A DNA stretch of 64,000 bases from Escallonia rubra (lineage: Eukaryota > Streptophyta > Magnoliopsida > Escalloniales > Escalloniaceae): positions 162,001 to 226,000 of the forward strand of contig JAVXUO010003232.1 in assembly GCA_033065855.1 (NCBI GenBank), in the 5' to 3' direction. Positions within the stretch are counted from its first letter, which is position 1. Each line of letters begins with the position of its first letter. Shown in pieces: positions 34,729 through 46,489 of the stretch. The position numbers were made by a program, and so were the translations under genes. The notes under the pieces were generated by a model that did not search any database, was not told the origin of the DNA, and saw only the letters and a program-made list of their open reading frames with translations.

Positions 34729-36469
34729 TGTACACACAAATTTTGAATCTAAAGATAAGATAGGAAAATTGGCGAGAAATGAAGTTTGTAATGATTTGAA
34801 AAACGAGTATAATTCTCTGAATAGATCTTTATACAAAGAAAGGCCCTCTGATTTTTCTCATGACTAACGCTTGTAGATTGTTTCCAGATCAAACAGTGAA
34901 TTTGACTAAGTTCGTTCGAACACTCAATAAATTGTGCGACGAACGGCTTGAATGTTTGAATTTGAATGATGTATCCTCCAACTTGAAGAATTTGTTGAGA
35001 GAGCTCTGAGTTAGGATAGTAAACTCTGGCTGGCTGACCTGAGAGACTTTTGTCCACCCCTTAAGGGCCATCCGATGTATATATAGGGGTGGATGAGAGT
35101 GTTTCTATAGAACTGCAACTCTTTGATGATTGTCTCTTAATATTGTGAAGAGATAAATATCATGTTTATGGTACAAAACACGTGGCAAAATTTTATTCGA
35201 CCACATAGTGATATACATGCCAGCTTCCTACTTATCATTGACCCTTTACTTTGATGACAAATAAATGACACGTATCAATTTATAAATGGCATAAAATTTA
35301 CCCTTTTACACTTAAAAAACCTCAAATTCGGTTCGGGGACTAATTTGTAAGACGAGAAGGTGCTAGGCAACCCATTATACCCTAAACGGCCTCTACTTGT
35401 TTATGTGATTTTTATGATTTTTACTCCATATAAAAAAACAAGCACAAAAATAAAATATAATCTAAACATAAATTTTGGTTTGAACTCAACACTGGAGGTT
35501 GAGTTACGTACCCAATCTGACCAATTGAGATAAAAAATATATATTTCTAACCCGGGAGAAGGCGACCTAAGTTTTGGCCTATGGTTTTAAAATTTGGATT
35601 CTAATCAACTTCTTGTAGTTGTATGATAAATTATCTTAATCTAAACAACTTTTCAAGTTGTTTCAAAAATCTAATACTAATCAACTTCTCCTGGTTGAAT
35701 TATTTAAATTAACTGCTTTTATTCTTATTCACAGACCAAAATTCAATCGCGGAGAGGGATCTAATCTAATCTAAAACATAAAGGACAGAGGTAAAAAGAC
35801 ATACCTTTAATTTGGATTGCCTAGTTGCATGATGTAAAGATTGACCTAGTGTTGAAACCAAAAGAAGGCTTATGCCCGATTAAAAAATTGAGGTATGGCA
35901 TTGATATGACCTATGATATTGAGGTATGGCATTGTCGTAGCTCTTGAAGAATACATCATTTAGGCTATCACCTAAATTGCAAATCTTATGAACAAGTTAG
36001 AACTGGTCAAAATTCGATATATACGGGATGCTCAAAGTCGAGATTTCTAGTATAATTACACTTATTTTTGGGTTATTTTATGTCTAACTGTTTGTCCCTT
36101 TTACAACAACCTGGGCTATTTATACAGGTCTGGGGAGCAGAAGAATCATAAAAGGAAACCAATTGACAATCATTATCCTTCTTTATTTACTTTAAACTCA
36201 ATTATAGAAGGAAAAAACTATATTTTAATTAAAACCACATGATTAACATAAAAATAGATATGAACACAAATGAAAGCTAATTCAACTACCAGACTCTTTG
36301 TCCAATCTAGACTCTGACATGAGTTAAGCCCAAACTTACGGGAGTAATGAAAATTGTAGCACTAAGGCGTTGGGTGGTAGTGTAGTTGCAGTGGACAAAT
36401 AATATATGGAACTTGAGAGACACAAATGACTCATTTTAACAATGGTGATTTTGGTTTTAGTACTTGACA
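34729..36469 (-). repeat. Putative 5' LTR of the Tat/Ogre-like element, arm B
   Basis: Counterpart of 3242-4982, with the same TGTACACAC inner edge and the same candidate ...GACA outer edge. The primer-binding-like site beside it is mutated. Outer boundary uncertain as in arm A. Confidence 0.5.
36116..36124 (-). promoter_or_regulatory. LTR TATA box, arm B
   Basis: The minus strand reads TATAAATAG here, matching TATATAAATAG at 4627-4637 less one TA. Confidence 0.45.
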
Positions 36470-36956
36470 AAACTTAGGGGGTTTCTTAATTCGGAGCCAC
36501 GACTAGAACCTCTTAAAATTTCTCTAGAAAGGCTATACTTATGATACTGCTTTTGTACTTATTTAGCACAGGTAGAAAGTTCATTTTACGTATCCCGAAC
36601 TACTATGGTTTGAACGATCTTTGAATAGTACTTTAACTAGGCCTTGGATGTTTAACTTCAAAAAGTTTGAAACATTGGGCAAAGCATAAATCTATGAACT
36701 GGACTAAAAAAATAGACGTGCAATAATGAATGTTTGAACATTCTTATGAAACATATAAGGAAGAATAAGGATATTGTTCCCAACCTATCCGGACCGTACT
36801 CCAGGGCCTGTTAAGGGACCCATGTTGCGCGACACATCACCAGTTCGCCAGTCAATTATTCAATGCCATCAGCCGATCAAAGTGCATCTCCCGTCGAACA
36901 TTCACAGGCAATCAGGTTGTCTGTCGTTATCGTTGCTTGGAAGAGAGCAAATCCCC

Positions 36957-37075
36957 CAGGGGGTCGGCCACCCTCTTCAAAGGGGGTCGGCCACCTTCTT
37001 TAAAGAAGGGTCGACCACCTCCTTAAAAAGGGGGTCGGCCAACCTCTTTAAGGAGGGCTCGGCCACCCTTGTCTT
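36957..37075. repeat. Four imperfect ~33-bp tandem repeats
   Basis: Each unit contains a GGGTCGGCCACC-like core followed by a CTTTAAAG-like segment. Units are visibly degenerate. Confidence 0.85.
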
Positions 37076-37440
37076 TGGGGGAGGCTACTGACCCCTCTGG
37101 CATCTCACTCAACACATTCTACAGTGCTCACTCACCACAAGTGGTCGCATGACGCTCGTTGTCGCCCACGCGTCGTCGTCGCGATAACCGTCACTCACGG
37201 TCGTGCATTGTCATCTGGGCACCGTCTCCGCCACAACTATCAACTACATGCTCTTTATCACTCATCGCCGCGCCCATGCACTGTGTCACTTTCATGACGT
37301 GCCCCGACATCAGGTATCGTCCTGCGACACTCATCGCCGCTCTCGTGCGCTATTCTCATGATACGTGCCTCGGCACCAGGTATTGTCTCGCGACGATAGT
37401 CGCCACGCCCACACGCCACAATCATGTTATGTGCTTTCAG

Positions 37441-37905
37441 GGGGCTCTGACACAAGGACGCCTCGCAGTGGGATGGACTCACAACCTTACAGTCATCCCC
37501 GCCACGCGATGGGCTCACAACCTTACAGTCATCGCCATCACAATCACGGGGGCTCCGGCACGAGAACCCTCGTAGTGGGATGGACTAACAACCTTAAGGT
37601 CATCGCCACCACGGGAGGGACTCACAACCTTAAAGCCATCGCCGTCACAATCACGAGGGACTTCGGCACGAGGACCCCTCGCAGCGGGATGGACTCACAA
37701 CCTTAAAGTCATCGTCGCCACGGGATGGGCTCATAACCTTAAAGCCATCGCCGTCATAATCACGGGGGGCTCCGGCACGAGGACCCCTTGCAGCGGGATG
37801 GACTCACAACCTTAAAGTCGTCGCCGCCACGGGATGGGCTCACAACCTTAAAGCCATCGCCGTCACAAACACAGGGGGCTCCGGCACGAGGACCTCTCGC
37901 CACGG
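37441..37905. repeat. About 4.3 tandem copies of a ~108-bp unit
   Basis: Unit starts near 37441, 37548, 37655, 37764 and 37873 (partial). Each begins with a GGGGGCTCCGGCACGAGGAC-like sequence. Each contains a half-unit repeat in which GGGATGG(A/G)CTCACAACCTTA occurs twice, so the array has two nested periods. Confidence 0.9.
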
Positions 37906-38339
37906 ACTCTGAGCACTGAGCTGCGACCATGTCCACTCATGTTACCATTGATAGTCGACACCACCAGGGCAATGACCCCCGGGTTACTCTGGGACATGAG
38001 CATGTCCTTGGAGGGCATCGTGCCTAGTTCGCCTGACAGTTGGCTACGGGGGCAACTCTCGCCGCTGTCAGGATCTCTACGCGTCTCTTGACGCATCTTG
38101 TGGGATTCAGTAAGGGTTTGGACTGGTGACTGGGGCAACAGGCTACTCTGATCATGCTACCGCGGTATGGTCAGACTCCTCAGACAGGCAAAGAGATGCT
38201 GCAAGGGTAGGGCAACACGAACTCGGGGACCGGTAATCCAACGGAGAATCGGTACTTTGGAACCCCCTGGTGACGTGTCACTCTCAGGGGATGACACATG
38301 TCGACTGATGACACATTCACATTTTTGCCTATAAATAGT

Positions 38340-38347
38340 GGACTTTA
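38340..38347 (+). promoter_or_regulatory. TATA box in the LTR-like insertion
   Basis: TATAAATA inside GCCTATAAATAGTGGAC, 280 bases before the right end. The position suits an LTR promoter with a long U3 carrying the tandem arrays. Confidence 0.5.
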
Positions 38348-39224
38348 GAACTCATTCAAAGATTTCTCTTTTATTTGACATTTTCACTTTTTTCTCTCTA
38401 AAAACCTATTCTCCCTGGAATTCTAGTGAGAGAAACACATTTGAACTCCTGACATCGGAACCTTGACGCTGCACCCCTGACTTGGACTGTCGAATGCCGG
38501 CCCTGTTCATCGTCGCCCTGCCTGCGCAGCGCTGCCAGCCCTCGTAACCTGTCTGGGGAGCCTTGCTCTCAGCCCTTACTCCGTCCTCGCTGTCTCTCAC
38601 TTTGTCTACTTGGAAGCTGATTCAGTCTGTGCATAATAACCTCATTTTGGCAAGTGAAGTCTGAGGTTAAATTAGTCATTTAGCATACTTATGTCTTCTA
38701 ACCGTAACATTGATTTTTGTATATCATAAGTAAAGAATAGACAGCACAAACATGTACTTTGCTAAAAGATAATGTATTAAAATAAAAAAAGGAAAAGGAA
38801 AATACATAATCTACTTAAAAAAAGTCAAATTGTCACCGGAACAAACTGAAAAATGAGGATAGCGTCATACATAAACGACAAGGAAGATATTGTATTTCTA
38901 ATTTACAGTAAGAGTTCAACGTACATAACACTTAAGTGATGGACTTTGCGCTTATGAAAATTGGACCTCGGGGGACCGTCATAGTCTTCCTATATTAGAG
39001 GTATTCAAGCAACTACTTAGTACTCAAGCATAAGTTGCCCGTCGAAATGGTCGCGGTCTACCACTGGCTATTTTAAGGGCGGTTTAAACCTTAAACCTTA
39101 TCAACTACTGATTCTTCTAGGTGAAGGTTATCTGATGGCGACTTTAGGTGGTAAGATGGCACGCGGCGTCCAGTTTCGAGATTAGGTTTTTAGGAGAAAA
39201 AGAAAAAAATAGAGAAAATGGGAA

Positions 39225-39816
39225 CTAATAGAAAGAAATACCGAGTTGTGCTTATCGGTATCCAGATAGGAAAATCTGAGCCAGGCAGGTTAAAGATGCG
39301 GTGCACACGATTGGCACGAAAGGTTTTATTCGTGAGGGCGATAGAGTGATCGTTGCGTTTAAAGCGGGGACGAAGGAGTTTTCGGTGGTTCCTAAGATGG
39401 AGAAGTGCTACACTGATGTGAGCGAGGAGGTGTTGGATGGGTGTCTTTGTTTGCTTGGTGGTTATGGGAAGTATTGCACTGATGTGTGAGTGATGACGGA
39501 TTACGGGGTCAAGGAATCTTGGACTAGGTTGTTCACCATTGGACCGTCGGTTGTTGGGGCTTATCGTATTCTTAGCCCTTTAGCTTACTTGAGGTGTCGC
39601 GGTGAGGTTCTGTTGAATTTCAATGATAAAAAGCTAATTTGGTATGACCTGAGGAGGAAAAGTGTTAGGGATGTTCCTGTTCGCGGGTTGCCTAGTATAT
39701 GTTGCGTCGAGGTTTACGTGAAAAGCCTTGTTTCGCTTGATGGTTGTGGAAAAGTTGAAGTGAAAAAGCAACAGGGACAAGTGCAAACAAAAGAGAAGAA
39801 GAATAAGAAGAAGTGA
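39225..39816 (+). pseudogene. F-box/FBA pseudogene, arm B (5' half deleted)
   Basis: The sequence jumps from the gene start (GGAACTAATAGAAA near 39230) straight to the middle of the FBA domain, so about 690 bases present in arm A (about 6616-7306) are gone, including the whole F-box part. The frame then matches arm A and shares its stops at 39277 (TGA) and 39487 (TGA in the DVWVM position). It keeps an eight-codon piece (TKGFIREG) that arm A has lost. The frame ends at 39814-39816 after a lysine-rich tail. Not functional. Confidence 0.85.
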
Positions 39817-42800
39817 ATACGTATATGAGTCGCCGCCCCCCGTGCCCCTTATCTTTTGCATAGCTTAGCTATATGCTGCTTGGCATTACCTTCTTATAGA
39901 TGCATATTTATTCTTTAAAGGGCATGATCATCTTTAATATCACCTTTAACTATGATGTAGGAAGCTTCTAGAGTTCTTGCTCTCTACTCGTGCGCATAAG
40001 AAGATCATGTCTTTATGTTACCTCGTTTCTCAAACGATATGAGAAAGTATTAACACGATGACCCTTGTTTCTTAGGGATGATTTTCTGTTAAAGGGATTT
40101 AGACTGGTGCTGTAACATTCTAGAAGGACAAAAAAGAGGTAAGAGAATTATGTAGGCCAGGTTCTTAGTTTTATAACCCTTTGTTTTCATGCTTCTGATA
40201 GCAGATTGGTATCATTATTGTTGCTTTGATGCGTCATGTTTTTAAGACTTCGAGCAATGATAATTTCTCTGCGAAAACAAAGTGGAAATCTGTTATTGCT
40301 AGTTTTGGTTTGCCTGATGTTACATGTGAGACATAAAGTATTGAGATTTGTATTCATCATAGTTTCCTGTCTATTAAGCATGTTTCTATGACTTATCGAT
40401 GAAGTAGCCACATGTCAGTTTATGTGTAAGACTCTCTGTCTCATCTTTTAATCAGGTGCTAAACAAACTAATTCACTTTTTTCCTGTTTGACTACTTTGA
40501 AGTTTACTGAGTGCTGACTGACTTACAGCTTCCAAGAATAACTTGTCTTCAAAAAATTATATAAATAAAAAGAGGAAAAAAAAGTTTAATGGAAGTGCTT
40601 ACTATTTGGATAGACATGTACAGAAAGACAATTATAGCGACCTTAGTATGAGTTATTGGTTTTGTACTTGTATTTTGATAGAGGGGTAAAGTGGGCAACA
40701 TTGGAGGTATGTTCGATTACACCGGTGATTACAACCATGTTATACTTAGTCAACGACCTCAAGGGAGATCTGTGAAATCGACAATGGGAACATTGGCATT
40801 TCAAAAATGGCATGGGAGGTATCTGTAGTTTTTACTTACCTCAGGGAGAATTACCTTCATTAGTAATTTCCCTAAATTATCCTACATTGGTCCACCTGAC
40901 GTCAAATTCTCATCTTCTTCGTCCTCGTCCTTAGACCTTAATCCCTAACTATCTAGAACCTCGAATTTAAGGAATGATAGAAAGAGGGAGCAGATCGGAT
41001 AAGGTCAAGAATCTTTAAACGATTCGACATCAACCCAAATGGCAGTCTCAATTGAGAAGCAGTGGTTGTGCTAGTCGTTGTAAACCCAGGGTCGAATTTG
41101 GTGAGATTTGTAAACATTTGAGTTATTCATGTAGATTTTAGAGGCGGAACTTTTATTGTGACTCTTCAACCTAAGTCGGTGGCATTAGGCATTAGGCATT
41201 AACGATGGACCCGTGACGCAGAGAGATGCCCTCGTGGGTTGGTGATAAGCAGAGAGACTACCTCATGTGCTTTTAGGCCCAAAGCTATGTGTAGTGGCAT
41301 TATCACAATGATCAATACATGTTTGGGCATCAATTATCTCCTGTTTACAGGCCTTATAGGCGTTCGTTGGAGATTGTAGAGCGGAATGTGAATCACTGCG
41401 AGTGTAAAGAGCTTTGCATCATACAATTCGTAGGTGTACGAAGTGAAAAAAAGGGAATTATGACTTCTTGGGCAAAAGGATGGGGACAACCTTCGGTACC
41501 ATAAGGGAAGCATATAGTGCGCCGTCACTGAAGAAGAACGGATTGTGCTGAGGGTGCGGATATGACACGGTTGCGATTATGGAGATATGAAGTTTTTCAA
41601 GAAAATGGCATACATGTGCAATTAAGGATAAGTCAAAGGTTGTACACTAGTGTTATTTATTGGGGGAATGGTGTGCGTGCTATGGCATAGGCAACTTCTC
41701 TATGGCCATCAACCAAAACGACATAGTTTGAGAATTTTAAGCATTTTTTTATTTGGCATAATTCCCCCCCCCCCCGCCACAACCCCATAACAACAACATC
41801 ATAGTGGAGGTCACGTTGCCAGAGAGAAGGAGTCAACCTCAGATTTATAGATACCACTGAAAGGGCTGCATGATAGTGGTGGTGTTAGTGGTGGCTGGAC
41901 AATGGTGGACATCGCGGCAGCTCGGGCTAGATAGTGGTGGTTTCATGTGGCATGGTAATGGAGGTAGTGGTGATGCCGTGGTGGTGATGGTGTAAGGCTT
42001 TGGTGGAGATGGAGTTCGAGATTGATTGGGGCTTCCATTAGCGCGAATATGGAGGTAAAGACCAATTAAAGCTTCAACTAGAACGAAGATGGAGGTGGCT
42101 CGCCCTTGTTCCTGTGGCGGAGGTGGATATTGGTAAGGCATGAGAGATAGAGAAAGAGCAGGGGATGAAGGTGAGAAATCCTCGTGAAAATGGGAAAAAA
42201 GTTGGTTTTTTATAATTACCCCCAAAACTACGCGTTTTGATTAGCGGCCACAGGGAAGAAGTCAATGGCATAGCAACACATTCGATTTCCCATATATATT
42301 ACGTATATATATATAACAATTATCTCCATGTAGAAGCACTAAATTTTTTTCGATATACTTTAAAACTGGTGAGTACTTATGATTAAGGAGAATTTTAATT
42401 TCAGTAAACGTGATGTGTTGGAAGTAGCAGACTCTAAGTCAGTAAAGTAAGTCATGTGCCCGAACTCTAGAGTTGGTCAATGAAAAGAACCTTGAACCCT
42501 ACGTTGCTCGATGGTACTAGATTGTTTTTTTTATCCTCTTCTTCCGGTTGCCCCTCTCTCTCACTCACTCCCTCTCCCCCCCTCCTCTCCATCCCCTCTT
42601 TCCCAGTTTTGTAAACCCTAAGGTTTTCTAGTTGACTTGTTTGGAAACTAAAAATTGCAACTGCAACTGAATAAAAACTCTATTTTCAGCCATACCACAT
42701 CTTGTAACGTGTCCACGACGTATCTGGAGTTTGAAATTTTCAAAAAATATCAGATAACTATGCACACCCAGCATACTGGGATCCTTATCAGCATCGACGA

Positions 42801-43485
42801 CCAAATCTATGTGCCCGTTTCATAGGTTAGCACTAACTCCATCACCCTGTGCCTTCATGGGCATTGAGTGACCCATGGGAACTTAGGGAAAGCTCAAAGG
42901 TATTAAAGACACCCTTGTGAGCTCCCACATTGGAAAGACCTTTTCAGTGGATACCTATGACTGGCATGTCCTGACACTGGCTGAGGGGCTAGTAGTGAAC
43001 ACCATCTAGGCTTCAGAATGGTATGCATATAATAGTTTATTGGGCTATTGCCTTGTGCCACTGTGTGCGTTGTGTTGTGGTTCAGATCTGCCCTAAGGAT
43101 TATTGGCATCAATGGCATGCTTGAGGGCAGCATGTTGGATTTCATGTTCGGGATTCCATAGAATCCAGAGTCATGGTAGGTAGACAGTGCGCATTAAGTG
43201 TTGGCTGTGCATGTAGAGAATCATGATGGGAAACAGGTGCGCGTGCATGCCAGAATGCTGTCAAATCATTATGCGCGGTCTCATGGAGTCCATATTGGGT
43301 GTTGCTATCCGTTAAAGTGTCATCATTATGCTGGGGTGGTTTTGTGCAGGCTGGTGTAGTGCACTTCGAAAACCTTATGTAGGAATATGGTGGTTCACCA
43401 TATCGTCACCAAGGCAAAAGAATGTGCACGAACCTCACAAGTCATTTCACTGCAGTACAAAAAATGCGCACCGTGACTGATTGTC
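39817..43485. other. Non-coding stretch of arm B
   Basis: Counterpart of 7837-11579, with small indels. Only the candidate exon and the LTR-like repeat (about 42760-43385) stand out. A C-rich homopolymer interrupted by one G lies at about 41764-41777. Confidence 0.65.
40682..40818 (+). other. Candidate orphan exon, arm B
   Basis: Same length and open frame as 8749-8885. Among the differences, GGT to AGT changes a Gly to Ser, and CCA to CCT is silent. Product not recognised. Confidence 0.3.
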
Positions 43486-43493
43486 ACGGCTGT
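43486..43493. other. Empty hAT insertion site
   Basis: A single ACGGCTGT between ATTGTC and GTCTTCACAATC, exactly matching the flanks of the element at 11588-12740. Confidence 0.9.
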
Positions 43494-44210
43494 GTCTTCA
43501 CAATCGATCAAAGCCCAAAAAGATGGAGGACAATGACTATGACGATCCTTGAGGAGAATAGCTCTTAAACAACTGTTGGTAAAGCATCAACATACTCCTG
43601 ATTTTTATAAGTCAGGAACGCCTTAAGTACCCAGTCCGCCTAGTCAACGCCTAGCCCGCCTACTACTATCATGCTTTGCCCACTTAATCTGCATCATGAT
43701 AACCATCAACAATCATCCACGTTGCCACCGTCATTGAATCCACGGTGGCAAACGTGAACCAACCCAGGCAGCTCTAACATCATACCAAAACAAGCAGCAA
43801 CTTTAAATTGGAATTTAGAAAAGTTTCATACCACCGTTAAGTCCAACATCGAAATCCAATCACCATCTGTGCTCTGCTGCAATACCACCGCATAGTGAGA
43901 AATTCAAGCATTTATAACGGGATCCATGATCAGTTACTCATGAATCGGAAACCACAGAACGTAGGAGAGAAGAAAGTGAAAGAAAGATAGGGAGAAAAGA
44001 AAGAGAAAGTAAGGGGCTATATGTTTAGGGCGTGTATGTCTACATTTTTTGTCGTCTATTTTTGCAATGATGACAAAAACTTTAAGGGCCCATACGCTTA
44101 CAAAATTCTGTTTTCATTTTTGTAACGATGATGAAAAAATGCATTTTTTACGTACTTTTATCTTTTTCTGTATTCGTTTTGAGCAAAATATCCAAATAGT
44201 AGCAAAAATT

Positions 44211-44237
44211 GTGAAAACACCTAAAGGGTGTTTTCAC
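44211..44237. repeat. Perfect hairpin 1 (11-bp arms)
   Basis: GTGAAAACACC and its exact inverted complement are separated by five bases. Confidence 0.85.
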
Positions 44238-44246
44238 CTTTCTCAC

Positions 44247-44279
44247 GATTTGTATTCTCTGTGTCAGAGAATACAAATC
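44247..44279. repeat. Perfect hairpin 2 (15-bp arms)
   Basis: GATTTGTATTCTCTG and its exact inverted complement are separated by TGT. Only nine bases separate it from hairpin 1. Confidence 0.9.
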
Positions 44280-45000
44280 CTGTCTCCACTGTTCACTATT
44301 TCTTACAACATGCCTGCCGCCTAGCTCTCTCTCTCCCCCTCCATTTTTCCAATGAATAACAGGGAAGCCGTGGTAGGAGTATGAAGCAGACGACAGTTGG
44401 TGGCAAGTGCCGCATCAGAGATGGACTTCGATGGGGACTCCCTAACGACGCAATTGCAGTGATCGGCATACCTAAACCCACGAGGTGCTGCTGATTGTGG
44501 CGGGTAGTTGGTTCACGTTGGTGGTGGAAGCGGTGATTGGTTGTGGTGATGGGTTGTTGGGTCAGCGCGGGGTTATGGTCGTGATGTGGTGCTGGTGGGG
44601 TTGTGGCCGTGATGATGTGGTGGCAGTAGAACAATGGTTGTGCTGTGGTGCTGGCGCGGCTATGGAGTTGATGTGGTGGTGCTGTGGCGGTGGCTGGACT
44701 GTGGCCCGTGGTGGTCGGCGGTAAAAATGGAGGGACTTGTGGGGTATTTGATGGGATTGAGGATGTTGGGATTACGGTGAGGGTAATGAAGAGGAAGGGG
44801 AAGGGAAAGGGGGACACACAGAGCTGGGAACAGGGAAGGGGAAGGGGAAAGGGATAAACGTACAAGAAAATTTGAAAAAAATAATACGGAAAAAATAAAA
44901 AGTATAAAATTCAATTTTAGAACTGAATATTAAAATTAAAAAAACAAAAACAGAATACAGAATACAGGAAAAAAAAAAATTTCCAAGTGTACGGGCCTTG

Positions 45001-45100
45001 AGCCTAAACCTTTGTCGACACACTTCACTTTGGTGTGAGAGAAAACACATCCATTGGTGTCTCCTTTTCCCTCCACCCCTCGATCACATCTAATTAACCA

Positions 45101-45138
<38 letters not shown>

Positions 45139-45830
45139 TCTGGGTTTCTCTCGACTTATCATCTCCAATGCCGAGATCTTCAACGTCTTCTCACCCCATC
45201 CCTCAAGCTGCCCATACCAGCACAGAAGCTGTTCAAAGTGGTAGCTGCCTAGACACAGATGACGTGCAAAGACCCAGGGCACCCAAGGGGCCGAGATGCC
45301 CGTAGCTGTCTTCTCCAAATCAAGCACCCAACAGTGTGTGACCGGGGAGAACGACATTGTGTTGCCTGCAGAGCTGTTCAAGGTAATTTTTCGTCAACCC
45401 ATCTCTCTTAATTTACTGTCGACCCATCTGCTGCTATCCTCTGTTTCTGTTGGGTAATTTCGTTGGATTTGAGAATTGAAGCACCCAATTGGATTTTTCT
45501 GTTATGTCTTCTGGCTTTTCTTACTCAGATTCGAGGGTATATACTTGAAAATTCATGTTTGATTTTTTATTGCTAACACTTGTTTCCAAAGTTGGTTAGA
45601 ACTTAGAAGTGGTTTAGACAGTGGATTTTCTGGGTTGGACCCTTCAGGGTGCCGCAATTGGTTAGTGTAACCAGCATTGGTGCAACCCTTGTGGGTAGAA
45701 CCCTTCATCCTCCCATCCTCTTTTTGTTTCTTTCCATTTTCTATTAACCCCCCTCTGCCCTGGACACCATGATTTTGTTACTTATTTTCTCTAATTGCTA
45801 TATGTTTATCATTTACAATAGAAAGTAGCT
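45001..45830 (+). pseudogene. First exon-like part of the unrecognised gene remnant, arm B
   Basis: Counterpart of 13320-14130. It has the (CT)n tract (45102-45138), then the island giving VTGENDIVLPAELFK ending just before GTAATTT at 45383. The copia element interrupts the remnant right after this; the remaining pieces continue from 51117. Confidence 0.4.
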
Positions 45831-45835
45831 TCTTT
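45831..45835. repeat. Left 5-bp target-site duplication of the copia element
   Basis: TCTTT, repeated at 51112-51116 and present once in arm A at 14131-14135. Confidence 0.95.
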
Positions 45836-46284
45836 TGTTAAAAATCACAGTAACACTGCATCTTTCTAGAATCTTCCATCTCCAAATTTCTCTTCACTAC
45901 TCCTTCATCTTCCCATGGCTCTTCATCCTCCAAAGAACCCGGAAACTTCTATCTAGAATATACTCCATCTAAGCATCTTTCTTGAATCTTCCCTTGTCTC
46001 TATTCTCCTAGAATCATCCACCACTGACTCAAGCATCGTATAAATATGAGGCATTGTTGTATCTAAGAGAGAAACAGGGGTCTTCCATGTGTGAGTAAGT
46101 ACAAGAGTGATTTCATTGTGCATGAGTGCAAGTGTCCTCTTAGTGTGTTAGTGAATCAAATATTCTCCTAGTGTTTTAGTGGGTCAAGTATTTGAGTGTT
46201 TGCTTGTACCCTTCTTGGATAAAAGTATTTTTATATCAATAAAATTTTCGTTCGGTGTATACCAAGTGCCCATTTGAGTCTACA
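45836..46284 (+). repeat. Copia 5' LTR (449 bp)
   Basis: Runs from TGTTAAAAATC to GAGTCTACA. It has TATAAATA at 46039-46046 and AATAAA near 46240. It differs from the 3' LTR at roughly 4 percent of sites over the first 385 bases, more in the last 70, and lacks about 10 bases just after the TATA box. Confidence 0.95.
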
Positions 46285-46300
46285 TTTTGGTAGAAGCTTG
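46285..46300 (+). other. Copia primer-binding-site region
   Basis: TTTTGGTAGAAGCTTGG follows the 5' LTR directly. It resembles the TGGTA... site complementary to initiator methionine tRNA in plant copia elements, but matches only partly, so the assignment is tentative. Confidence 0.4.
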
Positions 46301-46489
46301 GCGGTCAAAGACAACTTTTGCGATCAAATCTTATCGGTCAAGAACCGTGGTGGGTGGATATAAGGAAATTCTTGTTCGTGTACAATCCGGGACTGTGAAG
46401 CAGTTGGTCGAAAGCTTACTTGATACTAGAGACAATAATATCAAGTCACAATGGCAGATTTTTAGGCAATGGGCGTAATGGTCACAACT

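Larger units (their letters stand above)
36775..38624 (+). mobile_element. GC-rich LTR-like insertion replacing 724 bp of arm A
   Basis: Arm homology stops at 36773 and resumes at 38628. The block starts TGTTCCCAAC and the last CA before homology returns is at 38624, so it could be a TG...CA LTR of 1.85 kb. It is much richer in G and C than its surroundings, carries two internal tandem arrays, and has a TATA box 280 bases from the right end followed by a 5'-leader-like C/T-rich stretch. No gag or pol is seen. A solo LTR of a gypsy-type element is the best guess. No target duplication is expected if the flanking deletion removed it. Confidence 0.5.
44086..45000. mobile_element. 0.92-kb insertion of unknown class, arm B only
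   Basis: Arm A reads straight from CAAAAACTTTAA to CCTAAACC; arm B has about 915 extra bases. The left end reads GGGCCCATACGCTTAC and the right end inverted reads AGGCCCGTACACTTGG, so the ends are imperfect inverted repeats. No clear target duplication is visible. The middle (about 44510-44730) is a GTGGTG-rich tract that gives low-complexity frames in both directions. A non-autonomous DNA transposon is plausible; an old deletion in arm A cannot be excluded. Confidence 0.55.

Noticed and set aside
44296..44914. Reverse-strand frame of 189 codons in the arm B insertion
   Set aside because: His/Thr/Pro low-complexity from a GTGGTG tract; no recognisable domain.
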